Positions 1-11,256 of a stretch of DNA of 64,000 nucleotides are shown piece after piece. The translations under genes were made by a program, and so were the position numbers. Source of the stretch: DASRTE01 sp035656095. Lineage in GTDB: Bacteria > Actinomycetota > Actinomycetes > Jiangellales > Jiangellaceae. The DNA is taken from positions 1 through 64,000 of the forward strand of contig DASRTE010000093.1 in NCBI GenBank assembly GCA_035656095.1. The letters run 5' to 3'. The notes under the pieces were generated by a model. It saw only the letters and a list, made by a program, of their open reading frames with translations, searched no databases and was not told where the DNA came from. How positions within the stretch are numbered: position 1 is the first letter of the stretch; each line of letters begins with the position of its first letter.

Positions 1-3000
1 GGGAGGTTCCACGCGATCAGGTCGCGCTCGAGCCAGTGCGCCAGCTGCCTGGACAGGTCCGGTACGGCACCGGCCTCCTGGGTCCGGATCGTCAGCATGT
101 GCGTCTCCAGCACGTAGGTGAAGACGACCGCCACGCCGTCGCCGGGCACCGTGAACGCGATGTTGGCACCGTCGCGGGCTCCTCCCGCGCCGTAGTTCTC
201 GTCCCAGGACAGCCCGTGCGCGACCTTGACCTCGTACGCGCCCGGCGGGAGCTGGGTGGTGGTGAAGGTGTACGTCCCGTCACCGTCGGGATCCTGCAGC
301 CACGACCGCATGCAGTCGGGTGCCCAGTCGCCGGGACAGCCCAGCTCCGACTGGAAGCTGCCCGGTGCGGTGATGATGGGGCCGAGTACGTCGTTGGTGA
401 TCCAGTGCGTGCCGTGGTCGTAGTAGAAGGTCACCGGACCACCCGGGTGCGTGAACGGGATGTCCGAGCCGCCCGGTAGGCCACCGGCGCCGTAGTTCTC
501 GTCCCAGGACCGGTTGATCGCGGCCTTGAACGCGTAACCTCCCGCAGGCAGGTTGTCGACCGCGAGCTTCCAGACGTCGTCGTCGACGTCCCGCGTCATC
601 TGGGCCTGGTCACACCAGGGAGCCCAGTCTTCCGGCGCTCCGGTGCTCGTGACACACCCCAGCTCGCTGTTGTGGCTACCCGGCACGGCCACCTCGGCCG
701 GCTGCTCGACCGGGCCGCCGCCTCCGCCGTCGCCACCGGTCGGCGGTGCCGGCACGCCGGCCACGGCCGAGGTCGTCGCAACGCCGAGGTCGTTGTCGTG
801 CTCGACCACGATGGCCCGGTACTCCACCGGTGTGCCCGCGGCGATGCCGGACACGTCGTGGAAGACGCGGTACGGCGCGTTGTCGTCCGTGCCGAGGACG
901 GTCCAGTCCTCGGTGCCCACGGGCCGCCAGGCGAACGTGACCTGGTAGAAGCCGTCCCCGGGCACCGAGACCCGGATCTCGGCGCGGTCGTTCACCGCAC
1001 CGCCCGCGGTGGGTGTGCGGAAGAACGGCGCCGGCGACTCGGCGGTCCGCTTCAGCGGTGCCGCGGCCCTCCAGACGACCGCCGACAGAGGCGGCACCGT
1101 CACGCTGACCCGACCCTCCTTGTCGCTCATGATCTGTTCGGTGCCCGCCGGCCATACGCCCCTGAACACCATGCGGTCGCTGAAGGTCGGCAGGACGACG
1201 GTCTTGGCCGTCTCGGCGTTGTTGGCGGCGACGAGGTACTCGACCTCGTCCTCGGCGTCGATCCGGCTGACCGCGAAGACACCCGCAGCCGCGCTGGCGT
1301 AACGGTGGATCTGTGCGCCGTCGGCCAGCGCCGGATGCTCGTCACGCAGCTCCGAGAGGGCGGCGAGGTGCTGGTAGAGAGGGTGGTCCGGGTCGTAGTT
1401 GGCGTCGGCGGTCGTGGCATCGGTACCGATGAGGTCGTTGTCGTTGTACTCGGCCACCTGCGACGGGAACATGTCCTCCCGCGCGCGCTGGTCACCGACG
1501 CCCTGCGGCTCACCGAGCTCCGCGGCAAAGCCCTGCTCGTCGCCGTAGTAGACGACGGGCTGGCCGCGCGTGAGGTACATCAGCGAGTGGCCCAGCTCGT
1601 CGCGAGCGAGCAGCTCGGTGTCTGCCGCATCCGCGTTGCGGGTGCGGATGAAGCTGCCGATGCGGCCCTGGTCATGGTTCCCGAGGAACGTCGGGAGCGT
1701 GTACGCGTTGGAGTCGGTGTCGGTGTAGTAGTCGTCGCGCGCGTAGAAGTCACGCAGCTCGGTCGTCGGGTTGCCGTTGGCGAAGTTGGAACCGTTGGCC
1801 TGGAACCCGAAGTCGACCGTCGCCTGCAGCTTGCCCTCGGTCGTGTAGCGCGACATGAACCGCGGGTCGGCGTCGAAGACCTCGCCGAACATGAAGAAGT
1901 CGTCGTTGCCGAGGCTCGCCGCGAAACCTGTCAGCGCCGGCGCGAACTGCTGCCAGAACTCGATGTTGACGTGCTTGACCGTGTCGATCCGGAACCCGTC
2001 GACCCCTGCGTCCTGCACCCAGGTCTGGTAGATGTCGATCATCCCGTCGACCACCTCGGGTCGCTCGGTCCACAGGTCGTCGAGGGCCGAGAACGCGCCC
2101 GACGGGAAGTCGCCGTACTCGCTGTTCTCGCCGGCGAACTCGCTCGTGCCCCGGTTGTGGTACATCGTCGGGTCGTTCAACCAGGCCGGCGTCTTCGCGG
2201 ACGCATCCGACGGGCTGCGGAAGCGCGGCTGGTACGGGAAGGAGACCTCCGGGTCGATGGCGGGGAAGCCCTGGTCGCCGGAGGCGTAGTCGCGGTCGTC
2301 GAACGGCTCGCCGGCAGCCGTGCGGTACGGGAAGTCGGCCTTGTTGCGGTACGGGACCTTCTCGCCGTTGTTGATGTAGTCCTCGAGCGGGTAGTCGAGG
2401 ACGTCGGCGGTGTGGTTGGTGATGATGTCGAAGAAGACCTTGATGCCGCGCGCGTGAGCGGCGTCGACGAGCCGCTCGAGCTCCTCGTTGGTGCCCAGGT
2501 GCGGGTCGATCTGGGTGAAGTCGGTGATCCAGTAGCCGTGGTACCCCGCGTTCTCGCCGCCCGGCGGACCCTGGACCGGCTTGTTCTTGAACGACGGCGT
2601 CAGCCAGATCGCGGTCGTGCCCAGGCCCTCGATGTAGTCGAGCTGCTCCAGCAGGCCGGCGAGGTCACCGCCGTGGTAGAAGCCGGTGTGCGTCGGGTCG
2701 TAGCCGTGCACGAGGCGGTCGCCCGCGATGCCGGCCGTGTCGTTGGACGGGTCGCCGTTGGCGAAGCGGTCGGCCATCACGAAGTAGAAGCGCTCGCGGG
2801 TGAGGTCCTTGCGCAGGCTGTCGCCCGCGAGCTGTCGGTCCGCATCGGAGGCCGGCGGCTGCGCCGCCGCCGGCACGACGGTCACCAGATGATTGCCGTG
2901 GTCGTAGACGAAGCGCAGCTCGGTGTCCGCCTGGAGTGCCAGGGGGATGTTCGCGCCGTTGGCGGCGCCGGCAGCGCCGTAGTTCTCGGCCCACGACCCG

Positions 3001-3275
3001 TTGAGCCGCACCTTGAACTCGTACGACCCGGCCGGCAGCGCGCCGACGAACTCCCAGACCTGGCCGTCGCCGGTGGCCGCCAGGTCGGTCGCCGCGCACG
3101 ACTCGCTCCAGTCGGCGTCACAGCCCAGCTCGGACATCAGGCTGCCCATCAGCGTGACGCGGCCGGGCCGCTCGGTGTGGTCCGCGTTCGCCGGTACGGC
3201 GACGGCCGAAAGCGACCCCACCACCACGGCGACGAGAACGGGGACGAGCACACGGCGGGATCGGCGTCTGGACAT
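1..3275 (-). CDS. secreted multi-module alpha-amylase/pullulanase, 3' end outside window
   Basis: A glycoside hydrolase family 13 enzyme acting outside the cell on starch-type glucans. About 1,091 codons are visible and the frame runs off the window edge. The ATG follows a GGGAG site, and residues 1-32 form a signal peptide (SRRRSRR, hydrophobic core, AxA). Order seen: an X25-type beta-domain (about 38-125), a GH13 barrel (about 160-600) with nucleophile D431 in DGFRIDT, acid E465 in FGEVFDAD and D535 in GNHDQGR, a fibronectin-like region, then two more X25-type domains (about 865-1050). All three X25 copies share SELGC, DW.P.C and ENYGA. The last visible residues, AHWLERDLIAWNL, resemble the start of a pullulanase module. 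I infer a bifunctional amylopullulanase; the pullulanase half itself is not visible. Confidence 0.9.
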   Translation of the reverse strand, partial: MSRRRSRRVLVPVLVAVVVGSLSAVAVPANADHTERPGRVTLMGSLMSELGCDADWSESCAATDLAATGDGQVWEFVGALPAGSYEFKVRLNGSWAENYGAAGAANGANIPLALQADTELRFVYDHGNHLVTVVPAAAQPPASDADRQLAGDSLRKDLTRERFYFVMADRFANGDPSNDTAGIAGDRLVHGYDPTHTGFYHGGDLAGLLEQLDYIEGLGTTAIWLTPSFKNKPVQGPPGGENAGYHGYWITDFTQIDPHLGTNEELERLVDAAHARGIKVFFDIITNHTADVLDYPLEDYINNGEKVPYRNKADFPYRTAAGEPFDDRDYASGDQGFPAIDPEVSFPYQPRFRSPSDASAKTPAWLNDPTMYHNRGTSEFAGENSEYGDFPSGAFSALDDLWTERPEVVDGMIDIYQTWVQDAGVDGFRIDTVKHVNIEFWQQFAPALTGFAASLGNDDFFMFGEVFDADPRFMSRYTTEGKLQATVDFGFQANGSNFANGNPTTELRDFYARDDYYTDTDSNAYTLPTFLGNHDQGRIGSFIRTRNADAADTELLARDELGHSLMYLTRGQPVVYYGDEQGFAAELGEPQGVGDQRAREDMFPSQVAEYNDNDLIGTDATTADANYDPDHPLYQHLAALSELRDEHPALADGAQIHRYASAAAGVFAVSRIDAEDEVEYLVAANNAETAKTVVLPTFSDRMVFRGVWPAGTEQIMSDKEGRVSVTVPPLSAVVWRAAAPLKRTAESPAPFFRTPTAGGAVNDRAEIRVSVPGDGFYQVTFAWRPVGTEDWTVLGTDDNAPYRVFHDVSGIAAGTPVEYRAIVVEHDNDLGVATTSAVAGVPAPPTGGDGGGGGPVEQPAEVAVPGSHNSELGCVTSTGAPEDWAPWCDQAQMTRDVDDDVWKLAVDNLPAGGYAFKAAINRSWDENYGAGGLPGGSDIPFTHPGGPVTFYYDHGTHWITNDVLGPIITAPGSFQSELGCPGDWAPDCMRSWLQDPDGDGTYTFTTTQLPPGAYEVKVAHGLSWDENYGAGGARDGANIAFTVPGDGVAVVFTYVLETHMLTIRTQEAGAVPDLSRQLAHWLERDLIAWNL

Positions 3276-3419
3276 GTGTCACTCCCGTTATGAGGCGGGG
3301 CCGCTGGTGTGACCCTAGCCATATGCCCCGACATCGTGCGACCCACCGCTCCAGGTGAATCGGGTCGTCATGACGTCGCGGCCAGCCAGGCACGGGCCGG
3401 GCGACGGGGCTGTGGCCGG

Positions 3420-5105
3420 TCAGCGCGCCCTGGTGACGCGGCCCTCGTCCCACACCGGCTCCGGCGCCTCGTACACCCGGCCGTCGGCGCCGAACACGAG
3501 GTACCGGTCGAACCCCCGGGCGAACCAGCGGTCGTGGGTCGCCGCCAGGACGGTTCCCTCGAACGCGGCCAGTCCCTCCTCGAGCGCCTCCGCCGACATC
3601 AGGTCGAGGTTGTCGGTGGGCTCGTCCAGGAGCAGCAACGTGGCGCCGGACAGTTCCAACAGCAGGATCTGGAACCTCGCCTGCTGCCCTCCGGAGAGGG
3701 ATTCGAACGGCTGTCCTGCCGCATAGGCCAGCTCGTAGCGGTCCAGGGCACGGCTGGCCGGTTCGCGCGGCATGCCGTCGCGGTGGCCGTCACCGCGGTG
3801 CAGGACCTCGACGAGGGTGCGACCGGTCAGCTCCGGGTGCTCGTGGGTCTGGGCGAACCAGCCGGGACGGACCCGCGCGCCCAGGCGGGCCGAGCCGGAG
3901 TGCCGAACCGGCGGCACGGGCAGGTCATCGACCGGACGCTGCCCGGCGTCGGGATCGGTGCCACCTGCCGCCAGCAGGCGCAGGAAGTGTGACTTGCCAG
4001 AGCCGTTCGAGCCGAGCACGGCAACACGTTCGCCGTACCACACCTCGAGGTCGAACGGGTGCATCAGCCCGGTGAGCTCCAACCCCTCGCAGACGACGGC
4101 GCGCTTTCCCGTGCGGCCACCCTGCAGCCGCATCCGGACGTCCTGCTCACGTGGCTGTGCCTCCGGCGGGCCGATGTCGACGAAGCGCTCCAGCCGCTTC
4201 TCGGCCGCGTGGTAACGGCTGGCCATGTCGGAGTTGTACGCGGCCTTCTGCTTGTAGTAGAGCACCAGCGCCTTGAGCTTCGCGTGGTCCTCGTCCCAGC
4301 GGCGGCGCAGTTCCTCGAGCCGCGCGAACCTCTCCCGCCGCGCGTCGTGGTAGGACGCGAAACCGCCGCCGTGGATCCACGCGGTGTTGCCCGCTCCACC
4401 CAACTCGAGGGTGATGACCCGATCGGCGGTCCGCGCCAGCAGTTCGCGGTCGTGGCTGACGAACAGCACGGTCTTGGGCGTCTCGACCAGGCGCTGCTCG
4501 AGCCAGCGCTTGGCGGGCACGTCGAGGAAGTTGTCGGGCTCGTCCAGAAGGAGCACGTCGTCCGGCCCCCGCAGCAGCGCTTCGAGAACCAGCCGCTTCT
4601 GCTCGCCGCCCGACAGCGTCGTCAGCTGACGCCAGCGGCAACGCTCGTACGGCACGCCGAGCGCCGCGGTGGTGCAGACGTCCCACAGCACTTCGCTCTC
4701 GTAGCCACCGGCATCGGCCCACTCGGCCAGAGCGTGCGCGTAGGCCATCTGCGTGGGCTCGTCGTCGTGCTCCATCAACGCGAGCTCCGCGATATCGAGA
4801 CCCGCCGCGGCCGTCCGGACCCGGGGCGGCGCGACCGAGAGCAGGAGGTCGCGCACGTCCGTGGACGCCTGGGCGACGAACTGGCGCATGACGCCCAGCC
4901 CGCCGGTGCGGGTCACCGCTCCACCGTGCGGATCGAGTTCACCGGCGATGATCCGCAACAACGTCGTCTTCCCGGACCCGTTCGCTCCCACCAGCGCCGC
5001 CTTCGCGCCGTCCCCGACCCGGAACGAGACATCGTCGAGCAGCACGCGCCCGTCCGGGAGCGTGAGGGAGACGGCGTTCAGGTCGATGTGGCCCACAGGG
5101 GTCAA
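3420..5105 (-). CDS. ABC-F family ATPase
   Basis: A soluble twin-ATPase protein of 561 residues without membrane segments, as in ABC-F translation or ribosome-protection factors. The first nucleotide-binding domain has Walker A GANGSGKTT (residues 40-48), signature LSGGEQKR and Walker B VLLLDEPDNFLD. The second has GSNGSGKSH, LSGGQQAR and LLLLDEPTDNLD. The charged linker between them (WDEDHAKLKALVLYYKQKA) is the P-site tRNA interaction motif region of the family. ABC-F proteins act on the ribosome, either resolving stalls or giving resistance to macrolide, lincosamide or pleuromutilin-type drugs. The sequence does not show which. It is a single gene with no neighbour of related function. Confidence 0.9.
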   Translation of the reverse strand: MTPVGHIDLNAVSLTLPDGRVLLDDVSFRVGDGAKAALVGANGSGKTTLLRIIAGELDPHGGAVTRTGGLGVMRQFVAQASTDVRDLLLSVAPPRVRTAAAGLDIAELALMEHDDEPTQMAYAHALAEWADAGGYESEVLWDVCTTAALGVPYERCRWRQLTTLSGGEQKRLVLEALLRGPDDVLLLDEPDNFLDVPAKRWLEQRLVETPKTVLFVSHDRELLARTADRVITLELGGAGNTAWIHGGGFASYHDARRERFARLEELRRRWDEDHAKLKALVLYYKQKAAYNSDMASRYHAAEKRLERFVDIGPPEAQPREQDVRMRLQGGRTGKRAVVCEGLELTGLMHPFDLEVWYGERVAVLGSNGSGKSHFLRLLAAGGTDPDAGQRPVDDLPVPPVRHSGSARLGARVRPGWFAQTHEHPELTGRTLVEVLHRGDGHRDGMPREPASRALDRYELAYAAGQPFESLSGGQQARFQILLLELSGATLLLLDEPTDNLDLMSAEALEEGLAAFEGTVLAATHDRWFARGFDRYLVFGADGRVYEAPEPVWDEGRVTRAR

Positions 5106-5255
5106 GTGTCGCCCGCCGGGCGGCTACAGGGCGAATGCATTCCGGCCCGGAATGTCCGGGGGACGACATGAAGCCAGCACGTCGCTGACCATGATCTCGG
5201 CGGAGCCGGAGGTGTTGCCTGTCGGGTGATCCTCACGAGCCCAGGCCGGGGGTTG

Positions 5256-5645
5256 TCACTGGATGCCGTGCCTCCGGAGAATCTCCTCGATCTCGGCCAT
5301 GTCGTCGTCGGTGGTCGGGGGCTTGGCCTCGACCGCCGCCTGCTTTCGCCTCTCCACTGCCTGCCCGCGATCGGCCTTCGGCGTGCGGCCTTCCAATCGC
5401 TGGCCGGCGATGAACAGGACGCCCGCGAGACCGAGCGCGACCACGCCCAGCCAGGCGAGCGGACTCAGCACGATCCCGGCGAGGAAGCCGACGATGCCAA
5501 TGGCCGACGCCCCGATCAGCAGGAATCCACCGGCCGCGAGCTGAAGCGATCCGGCCCAGCCCTTGGACCGGGCCTGCCTGACAGCGAGTGCCACGAAGCC
5601 GACGCCGGCTGCAGCCACGGCGATCGAGATCAGGTCCTGAAGCAC
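5256..5645 (-). CDS. small membrane protein of unknown function
   Basis: A 129-residue protein that I do not recognise. It has an N-terminal hydrophobic segment (about 5-22) and two more (about 36-56 and 62-85) rich in Gly, Ala and Leu. A charged cytosol-type tail from about residue 86 ends in an acidic stretch (DDDMAEIEEILRRHGIQ). That last helix resembles the short SHOCT-like tails (EIEEILRRHGI) attached to many actinobacterial membrane proteins, which is a resemblance by eye. It is monocistronic, separated from its neighbours by 150 and 314 bp. Confidence 0.65.
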   Translation of the reverse strand: MLQDLISIAVAAAGVGFVALAVRQARSKGWAGSLQLAAGGFLLIGASAIGIVGFLAGIVLSPLAWLGVVALGLAGVLFIAGQRLEGRTPKADRGQAVERRKQAAVEAKPPTTDDDMAEIEEILRRHGIQ

Positions 5646-5766
5646 CCTTCCAGGCTACGCGTCGCCGCCACAGCCGCGCCTCCGGGTGTTCCCCGATATG
5701 TCTCCCCGAGATCTCCCCGACCCTCCCGGGGGCATGCCCGGTCCTTCCCCGTCTCGGTCGGGTCCC

Positions 5767-5934
5767 GACCTGTCAGGCCGGACAACTCCGCGGCCACGCC
5801 ATGGGTCGGGTCTCGCCCTGACGAGTCGGCCTATCGACCGCTTGTCAGGGCGAGACTGCCCGTAACCGCTGGCAGGCGACGTGTCCGGCCTGACAGGTCG
5901 GACCAGCCTGACACGTCGACCCTGCCTGACAGGG
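5767..5934. repeat. cluster of TGACANGTCG-type intergenic repeats
   Basis: The 314-bp gap between the membrane protein and the 5'-nucleotidase 3' end holds no credible gene. It carries repeated copies, in both orientations, of a 10-base motif close to TGACANGTCG: CGACCTGTCA at 5767, TGACGAGTCG at 5819, TGACAGGTCG at 5891 and TGACACGTCG at 5909. Looser relatives CTTGTCAGGG (about 5841) and CTGACAGGGC (about 5926) are also present. The same motif recurs in two other gaps (31244; 32823-32985). Function unknown. Confidence 0.6.
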
Positions 5935-5959
5935 CCGAGCCGACCCGCCGCAGCCGTGC

Positions 5960-7801
<1,842 letters not shown>

Positions 7802-7891
7802 CGGGTCTCCTCGTGGCCAACGGTGATAGTGCAGGAGTCTAGGTTCCGAGGGGTGTCGCGCAACCGATCCGGGCACAACGGGGTCGTGAAC

Positions 7892-8770
7892 TCACGGTGT
7901 GCCCGGTGTCCTGCGTGGTCGTCGGGTGGCGGCGGCGCGGTCGGCGAGTTCGCCGTCCGGTGGGTAGCCGACGCCCTCGAGCGTCAGACCGTGCGAAGGA
8001 GCGACGCCCACCCCCGAGTCCCGGCGCCGACCGTCCAGCACCTGGCCGGGCCAGGAGACCGGGCGTCGTCCGTCGCCGACGGCGAGCAGTGCGCCGACCA
8101 GCGCCCGTACCTGGTTGTGGCAGAAGGCGTCGGCCTCGACGGTGGCCACGGCGATGCCGCTGTCCGCACGCTGCCAGCGCAGTGCGCGCAGTTCGCGGAT
8201 CGTGGAAGCCCCCTGCCGGGCGCGGCAGAACGCCGCGAAGTCGTGTTCGCCGAGTAGTCCCTCCGCCGCCGTGTTCATGGCCGACAGCTCCAGCGGACGG
8301 TGGTGCCAGAGCACCCACCACCGCTGGAGCGGATCCACCCCATACGGTGTGTCCGCCACACGGTAGGCATAGCGGCGCCAGATCGCCGAGAAGCGGGCGT
8401 CGAATCCATCCGGGGCGACCCCGACGAGGGGTACGCGGACGTCGTCGGGCAGGACGCCGGCCAGTCGGTGCACGATCGCATCGTCGGGTGACCTCGTCGA
8501 CCGCCCGGGAACGGCGAGCCAGGCGCTGTTCGGCACGTCGGCGTGGCAGACCTGTCCGCGAGCATGGACACCCGCATCGGTCCGGCCGGCGACGGTCAGC
8601 CTGGGCGGCGCGATCCTCAGGACCACGCCCAGGGCGTGTTCGAGCGTGCCCTGGACGGTGCGCCGTCCGGGCTGGTCCGCCCAGCCGGCGAAGTCCGTGC
8701 CGTCGTAGCCGACGTCGAGACGGAGACGCACGAACCCGCCGCCACCGGGGCCGGTAGCGGCGGGCTGCAT
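7892..8770 (-). CDS. truA: tRNA pseudouridine(38-40) synthase TruA
   Basis: Converts uridines 38-40 of the tRNA anticodon stem-loop to pseudouridine in the cytosol. The 292-residue protein has YDGTDFAGW and the catalytic Asp at residue 65 in AGRTDAGVHA. Later it has the family blocks FDARFSAIWRRYAYRV and FCHNQVRALVGALL. A Gly-rich N-terminal dozen residues precede the conserved start of the fold. It lies 15 bp downstream of rplQ on the same strand and is the last gene of the ribosomal protein/rpoA transcription unit, a common actinobacterial position. Confidence 0.96.
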   Translation of the reverse strand: MQPAATGPGGGGFVRLRLDVGYDGTDFAGWADQPGRRTVQGTLEHALGVVLRIAPPRLTVAGRTDAGVHARGQVCHADVPNSAWLAVPGRSTRSPDDAIVHRLAGVLPDDVRVPLVGVAPDGFDARFSAIWRRYAYRVADTPYGVDPLQRWWVLWHHRPLELSAMNTAAEGLLGEHDFAAFCRARQGASTIRELRALRWQRADSGIAVATVEADAFCHNQVRALVGALLAVGDGRRPVSWPGQVLDGRRRDSGVGVAPSHGLTLEGVGYPPDGELADRAAATRRPRRTPGTP

Positions 8771-8785
8771 GGACGGATCAGGCCG

Positions 8786-9403
8786 TCAGGCGTTCTCGGG
8801 CTTGGAGGAACCAGCAGCGTCGCCCTCGCCGGTCTCGTCGTCGGGTAGCTCGGCGAACTCGACGACATCGGTCTCCGCCGGGGCGACCGGCTCCTCCGCC
8901 GCGGAGTCCTCCGCGGCGACCGGCTCGTCGACCGGAGCCTCCTCGGCCGGCTCGGCTTCGACCGCCGTGCTCGTGGGCACCGTCGGCGCTGCCTGCCGGG
9001 CTGCACGCCGGGTCGCTGCCTCGGCCTCCGCCACCGTCCGCTCGGCCAGCGGCTCGACCAACTCGATGACGGCCATCGGCGCGTTGTCACCCTGGCGTGG
9101 ACCGATCTTCACGATCCGCGTGTAGCCACCGTTGCGGTTCTCGTACCTCGGACCGATCTCGGTGAACAGGATGTGCACGACGCCCTTGTCGCCGATCGTG
9201 CTGGCCACCTGCCGGCGGGCGTGCAGATCGCCCCGCTTGGCCTTGGTGATCAGGCGCTCCGCGACCGGACGGAGGCGGCGAGCCCGGGTCTCCGTCGTGG
9301 TGATGCGGCCGTGCTCGAACAGCGCCGTGGCCAGGTTCGCCAGGATGTGGCGCTGGTGCGCCGGCGAGCCGCCGAGGCGGGCACCCTTGGTGGGGGTGGG
9401 CAT
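8786..9403 (-). CDS. rplQ: 50S ribosomal protein L17 with acidic C-terminal tail
   Basis: Large-subunit protein bL17. Residues 1-120 match the family throughout (KGARLGGSPAHQRHILANLATALFEHGRI, then YTRIVKIGPRQGDNAPMAVIELVE). Another roughly 85 residues follow, made almost only of Ala, Glu, Pro, Val and Asp, giving 205 residues against about 120 in enterobacterial L17. Actinobacterial L17 proteins often carry such a tail; this one is strongly acidic and probably disordered. The gene sits 56 bp after rpoA and 15 bp before truA. Confidence 0.97.
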   Translation of the reverse strand: MPTPTKGARLGGSPAHQRHILANLATALFEHGRITTTETRARRLRPVAERLITKAKRGDLHARRQVASTIGDKGVVHILFTEIGPRYENRNGGYTRIVKIGPRQGDNAPMAVIELVEPLAERTVAEAEAATRRAARQAAPTVPTSTAVEAEPAEEAPVDEPVAAEDSAAEEPVAPAETDVVEFAELPDDETGEGDAAGSSKPENA

Positions 9404-9459
9404 GATCTCTCCTCGAGTGAAGGTGGCTACGGGACGGCACCCGTCCCGTAGCCCCCAGG

Positions 9460-10473
9460 TCAGTACTGCTCGTCCTCGGCGTAGGACTGGTCCTCGTCGC
9501 CGTAGGTGTCCACGGCCGCCGCCGGGTCGAAGCCGGGCGCACCGTCCTTGAGCGCAAGGCCCATGGTGGCGAGCTTGGCCTTGACCTCGTCGATCGACTT
9601 CTGTCCGAAGTTGCGGATGTCGAGCAGGTCCGCCTCGCTGCGCGAGATGAGCTCCCCCACCGTGTGGATGCCCTCGCGCTTGAGGCAGTTGTACGACCGG
9701 ACGGTGAGCTGCAGGTCCTCGATCGGAAGCGCGAGGTCCGCGGCGAGCTGAGCGTCGACCGGCGACGGACCGATCTCGATGCCCTCGGCGTCGACGTTGA
9801 GCTCGCGGGCGAGCCCGAACAGCTCGACCAGCGTGGTGCCGGCCGATGCGACGGCGTCGCGGGGACGCATGGACGGCTTGGTCTCGACGTCGACGACGAG
9901 CTTGTCGAAGTCGGTTCGACCCTCGACCCGGGTGGCCTCGACCTTGTAGGTGACCTTGAGCACGGGCGAGTAGATCGAGTCGACCGGGATTCGGCCGATC
10001 TCGGCGTCGGCGCGCTTGTTCTGGACCGCGGACACGTAGCCGCGTCCGCGCTCCACGGTCAGCTCCATCTCGAGCTTTCCCTTGCCGTTGAGCGTGGCGA
10101 TGTGCAGGTCCGGGTTGTGCACCTCGACACCGGCGGGCGGTGCGATGTCGGCCGCCGTGACCGCGCCGGGGCCCTGCTTGCGCAGGTACATCGTGACCGG
10201 CTCGTCGTGCTCTGAGGAGACCACGAGCTCCTTGAGATTGAGGATGACGTCGGTGACGTCCTCCTTGACCCCCGGGATGGTCGTGAACTCGTGCAGCACG
10301 CCGTCGATCCGGATCGAGGTGATCGCCGCACCGGGAATGGACGAGAGCAGGGTACGACGCAACGAGTTGCCGAGCGTGTAGCCGAATCCCGGCTCCAGCG
10401 GTTCGATGGTGAACCGGGACCGGGTCTCGTCGACCGGCTCCTCGGCGAGGTTGGGACGCTGGGTGATGAGCAC
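9460..10473 (-). CDS. rpoA: RNA polymerase alpha subunit
   Basis: Scaffold subunit of RNA polymerase, 337 residues. The N-terminal dimerisation domain (about 1-230) includes LEPGFGYTLGNSLRRTLLSSIPGAA. The C-terminal DNA- and activator-binding domain (about 250-315) carries LTVRSYNCLKREGIHTVGELISRSE and LLDIRNFGQKSIDEVKAKL. A short acidic Tyr-rich tail (YGDEDQSYAEDEQY) ends the protein. It lies between rpsD and rplQ as in other bacteria, with 146 bp on the rpsD side, the longest gap in this part of the cluster. Confidence 0.98.
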   Translation of the reverse strand: MLITQRPNLAEEPVDETRSRFTIEPLEPGFGYTLGNSLRRTLLSSIPGAAITSIRIDGVLHEFTTIPGVKEDVTDVILNLKELVVSSEHDEPVTMYLRKQGPGAVTAADIAPPAGVEVHNPDLHIATLNGKGKLEMELTVERGRGYVSAVQNKRADAEIGRIPVDSIYSPVLKVTYKVEATRVEGRTDFDKLVVDVETKPSMRPRDAVASAGTTLVELFGLARELNVDAEGIEIGPSPVDAQLAADLALPIEDLQLTVRSYNCLKREGIHTVGELISRSEADLLDIRNFGQKSIDEVKAKLATMGLALKDGAPGFDPAAAVDTYGDEDQSYAEDEQY

Positions 10474-10619
10474 TGGTGTTTCCTCTCCGCGACGCCCGCT
10501 ATATGACGGTCGCGACTAGTGGTCTGGTCGAGCTCCGGCACTCCGCTTCGCTCCGAGCCGGCACTCTCCAGAGGCTGGCATCCGGTCGGACACCAGGTCG
10601 GTTCGGGCCGAGCTTCGGG

Positions 10620-11225
10620 TCACTTCGAGTAGAGCTCGACGATGAGCTGCTCCTGGACCGGCGTGTCGATCTGCTGCCGGACCGGGAGCTGGTGGACGAG
10701 GATGCGCATCTGCGCCGGCAGGACCTCCAGCCACGCCGGGACGGGACGTTCACCGAGGGTCTCCCGGGCGATGATGAACGGCGTCGTCTCCAGCGACTTG
10801 GTCCGGACGTCGATGACGTCGTGCGGCGCGACCCGGTAGGACGGAACGTCGACCTTCTGGCCGTTGACCAGGAAATGACCATGGACGACGAGCTGCCGGG
10901 CATGCCGGCGGGTACGCGCCAGGCCGGCCCGGTAGACGACGTTGTCGAGCCGGGTCTCCAGGATCTGCAGCAACGCCTCGCCGGTCTTGCCCTGAGTCCT
11001 GTTGGCCTCCTCGTAGTAGCGGCGGAACTGCTTCTCGAGGATGCCGTAGGTGTAGCGCGCCTTCTGCTTCTCGTGCAGCTGGAGGCGGTACTCGCTCTCC
11101 TTCTGCCGGCCGCGTCCGTGCTGGCCGGGCGGGTAGGGACGCCGCTCGTAGGCCTTGTCGAAGCCGACGAGGTCGACGCCCAGGCGGCGCGACTTCTTGG
11201 TGATGGGTCCGGTGTATCGGGCCAT
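10620..11225 (-). CDS. rpsD: 30S ribosomal protein S4
   Basis: Primary 16S rRNA-binding protein uS4, 201 residues, the usual actinobacterial length. The S4 RNA-binding domain reads RLDNVVYRAGLARTRRHARQLVVHGHFLVNGQKVDVPSYRV. The N-terminal region (MARYTGPITKKSRRLGVDLVGF) lacks the four-cysteine zinc site of some S4 proteins, so it is the Cys-free form. It follows rpsK by 31 bp and precedes rpoA, the alpha-operon order. Confidence 0.98.
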   Translation of the reverse strand: MARYTGPITKKSRRLGVDLVGFDKAYERRPYPPGQHGRGRQKESEYRLQLHEKQKARYTYGILEKQFRRYYEEANRTQGKTGEALLQILETRLDNVVYRAGLARTRRHARQLVVHGHFLVNGQKVDVPSYRVAPHDVIDVRTKSLETTPFIIARETLGERPVPAWLEVLPAQMRILVHQLPVRQQIDTPVQEQLIVELYSK

Positions 11226-11256
11226 GGTTCTCAGGTCTCCTGTCGGTCTCTGACGC

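Noticed and set aside
672..3293. An 873-codon plus-strand frame at the left edge
   Set aside because: It is antisense to the amylase, whose catalytic motifs are complete on the minus strand.
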